The translations under genes and the position numbers were made by a program. From assembly GCA_020024255.1 (NCBI GenBank), contig JAHHTX010000098.1, forward strand, positions 1 to 5,444: a stretch of 5,444 bases of DNA, given 5' to 3'. This DNA comes from Anaerotignum sp. GTDB taxonomy: Bacteria > Bacillota > Clostridia > Lachnospirales > Anaerotignaceae. Shown in pieces: positions 1-5,429 of the stretch; the stretch's first letter is position 1; every line of letters starts with the position of its first letter. A model generated the notes under the pieces. That model had not been told where the DNA came from. It saw only the letters and a program-made list of their open reading frames with translations, and did no database searches.

Positions 1-95
1 ACCGGAGGGTAGTCAGCAGAGAATTTGGTATTAGTCAGGCACAGGTGTCCCGATTGGAAAAAAATGCATTAAAACGCATGAGAAAATATGTTTGA
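1..95 (+). CDS. sigG: RNA polymerase sporulation sigma factor, sigma-G-like, C-terminal end only
   Basis: The reading frame enters from the left edge, with the first full codon at base 3, and stops at TGA 93-95, giving 30 residues. The visible part is the end of sigma region 4.2: REFGISQAQVSRLEKNAL followed by KRMRKYV. This is the recognition part of the helix-turn-helix that contacts the -35 element. The core GISQAQVSRLEK is the form I know from sigma-G and, slightly altered, sigma-F. Sigma-E and sigma-K usually carry a SYVSR/SYISR version, so sigma-G is preferred. In endospore formers sigma-G drives late forespore transcription. The start and most of the protein lie outside the window, so upstream sigE/spoIIGA neighbours, which would settle the identity, cannot be seen. 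No terminator hairpin follows the stop, so read-through into the next gene is possible. Confidence 0.82.
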   Translation, partial: RRVVSREFGISQAQVSRLEKNALKRMRKYV

Positions 96-97
96 CA

Positions 98-126
98 TAG
101 ACAAGCACAAAATTTTAAGGTAAAAT
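98..126 (+). promoter_or_regulatory. Vegetative-type promoter of the isochorismatase-family gene
   Basis: A -35 box TAGACA (98-103, one mismatch to TTGACA) and a -10 box TAAAAT (121-126, one mismatch to TATAAT) are separated by exactly 17 bases. Transcription would begin near 132-134, about 30 bases before the ATG at 165. A perfect TTGACA at 92-97 overlaps the sigG stop, but its 23-base spacing to the same -10 is too long for it to be the partner. This is a sequence-only prediction. Confidence 0.6.
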
Positions 127-164
127 AAACGTATATTTATCGAAAAAGAGGAGGACGTTTATTT
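123..164. repeat. 10-bp inverted repeat flanking the ribosome binding site
   Basis: The arm AAATAAACGT (123-132) is the exact reverse complement of ACGTTTATTT (155-164), with 22 bases between. The left arm overlaps the -10 box and the right arm abuts the ATG at 165. The strong Shine-Dalgarno AGAGGAGGA (147-155) lies in the loop, touching the right arm. Transcripts from the predicted promoter would start at about the end of the left arm, so only a longer sigG read-through RNA could fold the full stem. It could also be a protein-binding site on DNA, or chance in A+T-rich sequence. Confidence 0.4.
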
Positions 165-707
165 ATGAAATTGCGTGCAGAGGAAACCGCAGCGTTGTTT
201 ATTGACTTTCAGGAGAAACTGATGCCTGCCATTCATGATGCAGATGCCATTATGAATAAAACCGTTATTTTGGCAAAGGGTCTTCAGGAATTTGGTGTGC
301 CTATGGCTTTTTCTCAGCAGTACACAAAGGGCTTGGGCGAAACATTACCTGTTCTTTCCAACGAAGTAGAAGATTTTTCCTATATAGACAAAACAGCTTT
401 CAGCTGCTGTGACTGTGAGGAAATTGCAGCATGGATAAAAAACAGCGGAAAGAAAAATATTCTTGTTTGCGGTGCAGAAGCACATATCTGTGTTATGCAG
501 ACTGTTCTGGATTTGATGGAAGCAGGAATGAATGTATTCGTTGTTGCAGATTGTATTGGTTCCAGAAAACTCTATGATAAGGAAATGGGAATCAAGCGTA
601 TGGAAAAAGAAGGCGCATACATGACAACTTGTGAAGCGGCATTGTTTGAACTGACAGGCGGTGCAAAATCACCCCACTTCAAAGTCATTTCTAAGCTAGT
701 AAAATAA
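165..707 (+). CDS. Isochorismatase-family cysteine hydrolase
   Basis: This 180-residue cytosolic protein covers the usual length of the single-domain isochorismatase-like hydrolases (YcaC/ISOC type). The catalytic triad of the family is visible: Asp14 in LFIDFQEKL, Lys76 in IDKTAFSC, and the nucleophile Cys109 in CGAEAHICVMQT. The following stretch, TVLDLMEAGMNVFVVADCIGSR, is the typical strand-helix-strand after the nucleophile. Members hydrolyse amide, imide or vinyl-ether bonds in small molecules such as nicotinamide, N-carbamoylsarcosine or isochorismate. I cannot assign the substrate. The sequence lacks the neighbours expected for a siderophore or NAD-salvage role. The ATG is well placed, 9 bases after AGAGGAGGA (147-155). 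Three extra cysteines cluster at residues 81-84 (CCDC). The gene probably has its own promoter and ends at the hairpin at 711-750. The family assignment is firm; the biochemical role is open. Confidence 0.93.
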   Translation: MKLRAEETAALFIDFQEKLMPAIHDADAIMNKTVILAKGLQEFGVPMAFSQQYTKGLGETLPVLSNEVEDFSYIDKTAFSCCDCEEIAAWIKNSGKKNILVCGAEAHICVMQTVLDLMEAGMNVFVVADCIGSRKLYDKEMGIKRMEKEGAYMTTCEAALFELTGGAKSPHFKVISKLVK

Positions 708-710
708 GAA

Positions 711-750
711 AACAGAAAAAGGCATCCTGAAAAGGGTGTCTTTTCCTGTT
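711..750 (+). terminator. Intrinsic terminator after the isochorismatase-family gene
   Basis: Arms 711-727 and 734-750 pair over 17 positions with one A-C mismatch and two G-U pairs, around the loop TGAAAA (728-733). The core GGCATCC/GGGTGTC is flanked by an A-tract on the left and TTTT on the right, so it could also terminate from the other direction. It starts 4 bases after the stop codon at 705-707. The T-tract is interrupted (TTTTCCTGTT), so termination may be partial, which would let transcription continue into the DUF5662 gene only 26 bases further on. Confidence 0.72.
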
Positions 751-776
751 AAACAGGAGAAAAGGAGAGATGACAG

Positions 777-1379
777 GTGAAAGTCAGAGAACATTTTGCA
801 ACCATTACCCACCACAGAAAGCTGGTAAGACAGTACTGTTTTCGGGTGGGACTGTATAGACAGGGATTGCTTCACGACCTTTCCAAATATTCCCCAACGG
901 AATTTTTGGTGGGGGCAAAGTATTTTCAAGGTGACCGCAGTCCCAATAATGCAGAACGGGAAGACAAAGGATATTCTGCATCTTGGCTGCACCACAAAGG
1001 CAGAAACAAACATCATTTTGAGTACTGGATTGACTACAGTCTTCAACCAGGACAGATATTGGGTGGGATAAAAATGCCAGTGCGGTATGTGGTGGAAATG
1101 TTTATGGACCGTATTGCGGCTTGTCGCACCTACCAAAAAGATGCCTATACCGATGCAAGTCCATGGCTGTATCACGAAAAGAGCCGTCAGTTTCATATTA
1201 TGCATGAAGAATCTTTTCGTCTTTTGGAACATCTTTTGAAAATGTTGGCGCAAAAAGGGGAAGAAGAAACTTTTGCTTATGTTCGTAAAGTCCTTCGTAT
1301 GGACAAAAGAAACCGTTTTCGGGCATTTTTAAAAAAGCATAAGAAAAAGAAAACATATACGGTGATACATAAAAAATAA
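777..1379 (+). CDS. DUF5662 family protein, function unknown
   Basis: This 200-residue soluble protein has no signal peptide or membrane segment. It shows the hallmarks I associate with the uncharacterised DUF5662 family: GLYRQGLLHDLSKYSPTEF (residues 25-43), AKYFQGDRSP (47-56), and a histidine-rich WLHHKGRNKHHFEYW (70-84), then KMPVRYVVEMFMDR further on. Conserved His33-Asp34 plus His72/His73 and His79/His80 resemble the spaced His/Asp ligands of HD-type metal phosphohydrolases, but that link is my inference. The C-terminal tail is strongly basic (KKHKKKK), suggesting nucleic acid or anionic-surface contact. The start is GTG at 777, 7 bases after AAAGGAGAG (761-769); no ATG nearby is as well placed. 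I see no good promoter of its own in the 26 bases after the upstream terminator, so it may depend on read-through or a promoter inside the previous gene. A terminator at 1379-1402 follows at once. Confidence 0.88.
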   Translation: MKVREHFATITHHRKLVRQYCFRVGLYRQGLLHDLSKYSPTEFLVGAKYFQGDRSPNNAEREDKGYSASWLHHKGRNKHHFEYWIDYSLQPGQILGGIKMPVRYVVEMFMDRIAACRTYQKDAYTDASPWLYHEKSRQFHIMHEESFRLLEHLLKMLAQKGEEETFAYVRKVLRMDKRNRFRAFLKKHKKKKTYTVIHKK

Positions 1380-1402
1380 AAGACAAAGCAGACTTTGTTT
1401 TT
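1379..1402 (+). terminator. Intrinsic terminator after the DUF5662 gene
   Basis: The arms at 1379-1388 and 1393-1402 pair over 10 positions with one G-U, around the loop CAGA (1389-1392). The stem runs straight into T residues (GTTTTT). It begins at the last base of the TAA stop. It is A+T-rich, so it may be leaky. That matters because mutY starts just 20 bases later with no clear promoter in between. Confidence 0.55.
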
Positions 1403-1412
1403 GTCAATTTGC

Positions 1413-1416
1413 GAGG
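1413..1416 (+). promoter_or_regulatory. Ribosome binding site that favours ATG 1422 for mutY
   Basis: GAGG at 1413-1416 lies 5 bases before ATG 1422. The longer alternative, TTG at 1395, has no Shine-Dalgarno and falls inside the right arm of the DUF5662 terminator hairpin. Confidence 0.6.
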
Positions 1417-1421
1417 TTTTT

Positions 1422-2501
1422 ATGGAAATAGAAATAAAAAATTTGTGGCTTCCTCTTTGTCTTTGGTATGAAAGAGAAAAACGGGATTTGCCTTGGAGAA
1501 GAACAAAAGACCCTTATGCAGTATGGGTATCAGAGATTATGCTGCAACAAACAAGGGTAGAGGCTGTAAAGCCATATTATGCCCGTTTTTTGCAGACACT
1601 TCCCACAATACGGGATTTGGCAGAAGCGGAAGAAGAACTCCTTTTGAAACTCTGGGAAGGCTTGGGCTATTATAGTAGGGTGCGGAATATGCAGGCAGCA
1701 GCAAAACAGGTAATGGCAGAATATGGCGGCAGTTTGCCGGCAGATTACAAAAGCCTTCTTTCTTTAAAAGGAATTGGCAGTTATACGGCAGGAGCAGTGG
1801 CATCTATTGCTTTTTCTTTGCCATTTGCAGCAGTGGACGGAAATGTTCTGCGTGTTATGTCCAGAATATTTGCAGATGACAGGGATATTCTCCTGCCTGC
1901 AGTGAAAAAAGACTGGGAAAAAGAAATTTCTGAAGCCTTGACAAAGGAAAATGCAGGCACGGTCAATCAGGCATTGATGGAACTTGGTGCAACCATCTGT
2001 CTGCCAAAAGGCGAACCGAAATGTTTCCTTTGCCCTATGCTGCCGATGTGCCGTGCCTATAGAAAAGGGAAAATCGCACAGTTCCCTGTAAAAGGACAGA
2101 AAAAACCACGCACTATAGTGCATTTAAATGTATTCTTTTTGACAGATGGAAAGCGGATTGCACTGAGAAAACGCCCGAAAAAAGGATTGTTGGCTAATTT
2201 GTGGGAACTGCCCAATGGACGGCAGGAAGAAAGCTTTGCAGTGATGTTGCAGGAATGGGGCATCAAAAAAGGCAGTGTGACACCCATGCAGGAGCAAAAG
2301 CATATTTTTACCCATGTGGAGTGGCGAATGACCTGTTATTTTGTTTTGGCAGAGGAAAGGGAAGATACCCCTTTTATCTGGATAGAGCCGGAAAAGATGC
2401 AGGAAGCCTATGCTTTGCCTTCCGCCTTTAAAAAAATTTGGGAAGAAGGTATCTCTTTTTTAGATGTATGGCAAAATGAGAAAGCAGAGATACTAAAATA
2501 A
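1422..2501 (+). CDS. mutY: A/G-specific adenine DNA glycosylase MutY
   Basis: This 359-residue enzyme removes adenine mispaired with 8-oxoguanine, starting base-excision repair that prevents G:C to T:A mutations. The N-terminal HhH-GPD domain (about residues 20-210) shows LPWRRTKDPY, then SEIMLQQTRV with catalytic Glu38, WEGLGYYSR, the helix-hairpin-helix LKGIGSYTAGAV with Tyr121, and VDGNVLRV with catalytic Asp139. A [4Fe-4S] loop follows: Cys193, Cys201, Cys204 and Cys210. Residues about 230-350 form the NUDIX-like MutY C-terminal domain that recognises 8-oxoguanine, including LWELPNG and the recognition loop HIFTHVEW. That loop has Thr297 where the classic FSH motif has Ser. Length and domain order are complete. 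A nine-residue-longer form from TTG 1395 is open but unlikely, because it starts inside the preceding terminator stem and has no ribosome binding site. No dedicated promoter or convincing terminator is visible around the gene. Confidence 0.96.
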   Translation: MEIEIKNLWLPLCLWYEREKRDLPWRRTKDPYAVWVSEIMLQQTRVEAVKPYYARFLQTLPTIRDLAEAEEELLLKLWEGLGYYSRVRNMQAAAKQVMAEYGGSLPADYKSLLSLKGIGSYTAGAVASIAFSLPFAAVDGNVLRVMSRIFADDRDILLPAVKKDWEKEISEALTKENAGTVNQALMELGATICLPKGEPKCFLCPMLPMCRAYRKGKIAQFPVKGQKKPRTIVHLNVFFLTDGKRIALRKRPKKGLLANLWELPNGRQEESFAVMLQEWGIKKGSVTPMQEQKHIFTHVEWRMTCYFVLAEEREDTPFIWIEPEKMQEAYALPSAFKKIWEEGISFLDVWQNEKAEILK

Positions 2502-2644
2502 AGCAGACGTTTGCGGAAGAATCATAAAAATTTTTTGGAAAAAAGAAAATGTTTTTGAAAAAACTGTAAAAATTGACTGATACCTTGGATAAAATGGGGA
2601 GATATTCTGGAAAAAATGCGTGGGGAAAAAACATTTGGAAGAAT

Positions 2645-2665
2645 AAATAAGAATTATTCTTATTT
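2645..2665. promoter_or_regulatory. Perfect 21-bp palindrome, candidate operator of Fur/PerR type
   Basis: AAATAAGAAT (2645-2654) and ATTCTTATTT (2656-2665) are exact reverse complements around a single central T (2655). The right arm overlaps the first two bases of the -35 box at 2664. The inner 15 bases have the 7-1-7 layout and the AAT-N-ATT core of Fur/PerR boxes. They differ from the Fur half-site TGATAAT and from the PerR half-site TTATAAT at two positions each. A repressor bound here would block RNA polymerase. The regulator is inferred, not shown; an A+T-only stem of this kind is a poor terminator. Confidence 0.5.
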
Positions 2666-2692
2666 GACTTTTCTTTTGATTTGAGATACAAT
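2664..2692 (+). promoter_or_regulatory. Vegetative-type promoter of the GNAT-DUF2156 operon
   Basis: TTGACT (2664-2669) and TACAAT (2687-2692) are spaced by 17 bases, each one mismatch from consensus. Transcription would start near 2699, leaving a leader of about 37 bases before ATG 2736. The -35 box overlaps the palindrome at 2645-2665. This is the best-scoring promoter by eye in the 234-bp gap after mutY. Confidence 0.72.
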
Positions 2693-2735
2693 ACTGAAAA
2701 AGAAAATAGGAAAATAATCGAAAAGAGGCGGAAAA

Positions 2736-3833
2736 ATGGAGCAGGTGCGTATAGCAGAACAAAAGGATAAATTGGATTTTCGGAAATTATGGCAGATATG
2801 CTTTGGCGATAGCGATACATTTTGTGATTGGTTTTTTGAAAACCGTTTTTGTCCCGCTTATTCTGTTTGTCTGGAACAGGAAGGGGAAATCCGAAGCTGT
2901 ATGCAGGCATTTCCTTATGATATTTTGATTCGTAAAAAGGCGGTAAAGGGAGTTATGCTTTGCGGCGTTTCTACCCATCCAAATCACAGAAAAAAAGGCT
3001 ATATGGGAAAAATTTTTTCCTATTCTATGGAAATGCTGCAAAAAAAAGGTTTTGCAGTGGCGGTGCATACGCCTGCTGTATTGGAAAGTTATTTTTCCTT
3101 TGGACATGAAACAGTGGCAGATGCCTGCTATTTGACAGCAAAGGAAATTCCTTTTTATGAAAAAAGAGAAGATGTTTTCTTTTTGGAAGGGGAAGAACGA
3201 AAAAAAGCCTATCCTTGTTATGTGAAAAACATGTCTTGTTACAGCGGTATCTTAGACAGAACAGAGCAGGATTTTATGTTGAAAATGGACGATTATGGAG
3301 CAGACGGTGGACTGTGTTTGGCTTACGGAATAGACAGCATAGAAGCCTATGCTTGTTTTTATTGTACGGAAACAGAGTTGATTTGTTTGGAAGCAGTGGG
3401 GGAAGATAAAGCATTAGCCCATGTAATCTTTGGTATGCTTGCTTATGGAGAAGGCAAATCTTTATCTATAAAATTGCCGCCCAATACCCCGCTTGAATTG
3501 CCGTTTGGGGAAAAAAGAGTACTTCCGAAGGGTGTTATGGGACTTTGTTCGATATCCCTGCTTTTGGAAAGTCTTGGTTTGGAAAGCGAAGCGGCATTTC
3601 AGTTGACAGACCATGTTGTAAAAGAAAATAATGGCTGTTTCTTGTTAGATGGCAAGAAAGTGGACAAACAGCCTGCTTTTTCTATCACAGCAGGGAAGTT
3701 TCTTCCTGTTTTGGTAGGATACAGAACATTAGAAGAACAACGGGAATATGCTGATATATATGATGAAAAAGGTTTTCGGGAGATTGGGGAAAAACTTCCC
3801 AAAATTGACTGTTATATCATAGATGAGTATTGA
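2736..3833 (+). CDS. Eis-like GNAT N-acetyltransferase with SCP2-like C-terminal domain
   Basis: This 365-residue cytosolic protein probably transfers an acetyl group from acetyl-CoA to an amine; the acceptor is unknown. The N-terminal GNAT domain shows the acetyl-CoA motif A at residues 78-94: VSTHPNHRKKGYMGKIF, with the R-x-x-G pyrophosphate-binding turn at Arg85-Gly88. The segment YFSFGHE (119-125) follows. The C-terminal part, about residues 280-365, contains LTDHVVKENNGCFLL (290-304) and an ITAGKFLPVLVGY segment, which resemble the SCP2-like domain of Eis-type (COG4552) acetyltransferases. The length is a little below the roughly 400 residues of Eis. If I align it correctly, the Tyr of the Eis FGY motif is replaced by His124, so the catalytic details may differ. 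The start is supported by AGAGG (2724-2728), 7 bases before the ATG. It is followed by the DUF2156 gene with a 20-base gap, forming an operon under the promoter at 2664-2692. Confidence 0.88.
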   Translation: MEQVRIAEQKDKLDFRKLWQICFGDSDTFCDWFFENRFCPAYSVCLEQEGEIRSCMQAFPYDILIRKKAVKGVMLCGVSTHPNHRKKGYMGKIFSYSMEMLQKKGFAVAVHTPAVLESYFSFGHETVADACYLTAKEIPFYEKREDVFFLEGEERKKAYPCYVKNMSCYSGILDRTEQDFMLKMDDYGADGGLCLAYGIDSIEAYACFYCTETELICLEAVGEDKALAHVIFGMLAYGEGKSLSIKLPPNTPLELPFGEKRVLPKGVMGLCSISLLLESLGLESEAAFQLTDHVVKENNGCFLLDGKKVDKQPAFSITAGKFLPVLVGYRTLEEQREYADIYDEKGFREIGEKLPKIDCYIIDEY

Positions 3834-3838
3834 GAAAA

Positions 3839-3844
3839 TGGAGG
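3839..3844 (+). promoter_or_regulatory. Ribosome binding site that favours ATG 3854 for the DUF2156 gene
   Basis: TGGAGG at 3839-3844 lies 9 bases before ATG 3854. The longer alternative, TTG at 3830, overlaps the stop codon of the acetyltransferase but has no comparable Shine-Dalgarno upstream. Confidence 0.6.
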
Positions 3845-3853
3845 CTTGTAGAT

Positions 3854-4843
3854 ATGCCGATGACAGAGTGTTTGGAAAGAGAAAAGGCGGCAGCAAAATG
3901 CGAAGGGGGACTTTCCTTTCGGCCTTTTACATTGCAGGATAAGGAAAAGATAGAAAGCTACACAAAGCCTTGGGAATTGGGCTGTTCCGATTTGTCCTTT
4001 GCAAATCTCTATATTTGGGGAACAGAAGGAAAGATGGAATATGCAGAAAAAAGAAATGTGCTGTACATCAAATTAGATTTTGTCGGTGTACCCACATTTT
4101 TATGGGCACCCATTCCAAAGAAAAATGTAGTGGTCGATTATCGACAGGCGATATATGAAGGTATTGCATATATGCAGAAGATTGGCACAGAGCCTACTTT
4201 CCGTTCTGTATGGACACCGTTTCGGGATAAAATGCTTACGGCATGCCCGGAACTATTTTCTGTGCCAACAGACATTGCTTGGGATTATGTTTACGAACGG
4301 GATCGTCTTGCAACATTGCAGGGGAAGAAACTTCACGGAAAAAGAAATCATATCAATAAATTCCTGTCAAATTATCCGGATTATGAATATCGAAAATTAG
4401 ATGCATCTACAGTACCAGATTGTTTGGCACTGTATGACTTTTGGATTTCTGAAAGGGAAAATACAACAGAGTTGATGGACGAAAAGAATTCCGTCAGGTT
4501 GGCATTGGAGAATATGGAGTCATTGGGGCTGACAGGTGGTACAATTTATATTGATGGGCAGCTTGGTGCATTTACAATCGGAGAGCGGCTGCAAAAGGAT
4601 ATGCAGCTTGTGCATATTGAAAAGGCAAGAACGGATATTGACGGTCTTTATCCAATGATTAACCAGCAGTATGTTTTACGAGAATGCAGTGATGTTTCCT
4701 ACATCAATCGAGAAGAGGATATGGGTCACGAAGGTCTGAGAAAAGCAAAACGCTCTTATCATCCTGCTTTTATGGTAGAAAAACATATGTTGAGTCTGCG
4801 GGATCTATCTGAAGAAAAAGGAATTTGGGGAAAAGAAGCATAA
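3854..4843 (+). CDS. DUF2156 domain protein (MprF C-terminal-like aminoacyltransferase fold)
   Basis: This 329-residue protein has no membrane segment and resembles the stand-alone clostridial relatives of the C-terminal catalytic domain of phosphatidylglycerol lysyltransferase (MprF; DUF2156/COG4866). Recognisable blocks are LSFRPFTLQDKEKIESY near residue 20, WELGCSDLSFANLYIW, the basic GKKLHGKRNHINKF (157-170), a GGTIYIDGQLGAFTIGERL segment in the second acyltransferase-like half, and the terminal block INREEDMGHEGLRKAKRSYHP (284-304). True MprF moves Lys or Ala from tRNA to membrane lipid and has a large flippase domain. Here only the catalytic fold is present, so lipid modification cannot be assumed. 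The acceptor could be a lipid, peptide or small amine. ATG 3854 is preferred over TTG 3830 because TGGAGG (3839-3844) is spaced correctly for it. It is the second gene of an operon with the acetyltransferase and ends before the terminator at 4917-4976. Confidence 0.87.
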   Translation: MPMTECLEREKAAAKCEGGLSFRPFTLQDKEKIESYTKPWELGCSDLSFANLYIWGTEGKMEYAEKRNVLYIKLDFVGVPTFLWAPIPKKNVVVDYRQAIYEGIAYMQKIGTEPTFRSVWTPFRDKMLTACPELFSVPTDIAWDYVYERDRLATLQGKKLHGKRNHINKFLSNYPDYEYRKLDASTVPDCLALYDFWISERENTTELMDEKNSVRLALENMESLGLTGGTIYIDGQLGAFTIGERLQKDMQLVHIEKARTDIDGLYPMINQQYVLRECSDVSYINREEDMGHEGLRKAKRSYHPAFMVEKHMLSLRDLSEEKGIWGKEA

Positions 4844-4916
4844 TAATAAACAAAACAAGAAAGCTAATGAAATGAACCCCAAAAGTCAGACAATATGTTT
4901 AATTAGAATTGCTTAA

Positions 4917-4976
4917 GAAGCCGAAGGGCTTGTTGTCGTTGAATTGCAGGCGGCAAGCCCTTTAGCTTTGTTTTTT
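4917..4976 (+). terminator. Strong intrinsic terminator of the GNAT-DUF2156 operon
   Basis: The core stem AAGGGCTTG (4924-4932) pairs perfectly with CAAGCCCTT (4954-4962). It extends inwards by G-U-rich pairs and outwards with one mismatch to about 4917/4969. It is followed by TTTTTT at 4971-4976. It lies 73 bases after the DUF2156 stop; I see no gene in that spacer (4844-4916). This is the clearest terminator in the window. Confidence 0.9.
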
Positions 4977-5133
4977 ATACGCTTTATTGTTGTAATTCAT
5001 GGATATACAGGTGGTTCTGGAAGAGCTTTTTGGTGGGATAATCAGAAAAATGAGGGTAGTAGAGATAGATGAATATTTCAAATATGAAAAATCTAAAGGC
5101 ACAGACAACGATGGTTTCAGGTGATTAACATGA
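4977..5133 (+). other. Non-coding or decayed sequence after the operon
   Basis: Two short frames are open here, neither with a ribosome binding site. One (4977-5072) reads IRFIVVIHGYTGG and onward to a stop at 5070-5072. The HGYTGG part faintly resembles the oxyanion-hole motif of alpha/beta hydrolases, but it starts in the terminator's T-tract. The second runs from ATG 4999 (MDIQVVLEELFGG) to TGA 5122-5124, 41 residues, and is in the same frame as the open stretch that begins at 5134. I recognise no gene. The best reading is old coding sequence that has lost its frame, or chance. Confidence 0.3.
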
Positions 5134-5388
5134 CCTGTTTGTGATGGTGTTGAAATTCGTAGATTGACTGTCTATATTATTCTTGAAATCAATCCGGAAG
5201 GAAAAAAGGGATACTTACAATCAACAGTACGAAACTGGGTTGGGGTCAACGCTCGGGTTAATGCCCATACATACTTAGACGAGGTGGATAAAGGCTGGAG
5301 ATGTCCGTTTTTAAGCAAAATTTGTATTGCAGAAAAAGCAATAAATGAAAAACTATACATTTTTATTGCAGACATATGTCGAAAATAG
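5134..5388 (+). pseudogene. Possible gene remnant, unrecognised
   Basis: An open frame of 84 codons lies between an in-frame TGA at 5131-5133 and TAG at 5386-5388. It contains plausible protein-like segments, for example LTVYIILEINPEGKKGYLQ and AHTYLDEVDKGWRCPF, ending in a helix-like KAINEKLYIFIADICRK. It has no ATG. The only usual initiation codon early in the frame is TTG at 5164, which would give 74 residues, and nothing resembling a Shine-Dalgarno precedes it. The frame upstream (4999-5124) is the same phase and is separated from it by two stops. I therefore favour a decayed gene over a working one. The family is not recognised. A short expressed protein from TTG 5164 cannot be excluded. 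Confidence 0.3.
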
Positions 5389-5400
5389 AAAAAATTTATC

Positions 5401-5429
5401 TTGACTTTAGGAATTTTTGTTGATAGAAT
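5401..5429 (+). promoter_or_regulatory. Vegetative-type promoter pointing out of the window
   Basis: TTGACT (5401-5406) and TAGAAT (5424-5429) are 17 bases apart, each one mismatch from consensus. Transcription would start near 5436, so the gene it serves lies beyond the right edge. The inverted repeat GTTGAT-AGA-ATCAAC (5419-5433) covers the -10 box. Confidence 0.62.

Noticed and set aside
696..1253. Minus-strand 185-codon ORF opposite the DUF5662 gene
   Set aside because: It is an antisense shadow of a gene with clear family motifs and a good ribosome binding site.
1395..1421. Nine-codon N-terminal extension of MutY from TTG 1395
   Set aside because: The TTG lies in the right arm of the DUF5662 terminator hairpin and lacks a Shine-Dalgarno, while ATG 1422 has GAGG at 5 bases and gives a normal MutY N-terminus.
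2502..2514. GCAGACGTTTGC just after mutY as a terminator
   Set aside because: It is nearly a palindrome but leaves only about three stem pairs once a loop is allowed, and no T-tract follows directly.
2573..2595. TTGACT at 2573 with TAAAAT at 2590 as a promoter
   Set aside because: The spacing is only 11 bases; the pair at 2664-2692 has ideal 17-base spacing.
2616..2684. 22-codon ORF in the gap after mutY (starts MRGEKTFG)
   Set aside because: It has no well-spaced ribosome binding site, lies over the palindrome and -35 box, and has no recognisable content.
2428..2910. Minus-strand 160-codon ORF across the mutY-acetyltransferase gap
   Set aside because: It overlaps two convincing + strand genes and their promoter, is Phe/Ser-rich as expected from the complement of A-rich sequence, and shows no family motif.
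3830..3853. Longer DUF2156 start at TTG 3830, overlapping the acetyltransferase stop
   Set aside because: No ribosome binding site precedes it, whereas TGGAGG is placed correctly for ATG 3854. Translational coupling from TTG remains possible but is less likely.
5164..5180. TTGACT at 5164 followed by TATATTAT as a promoter
   Set aside because: The A+T box follows too closely; no -10-like box occurs at 16-18 bases.
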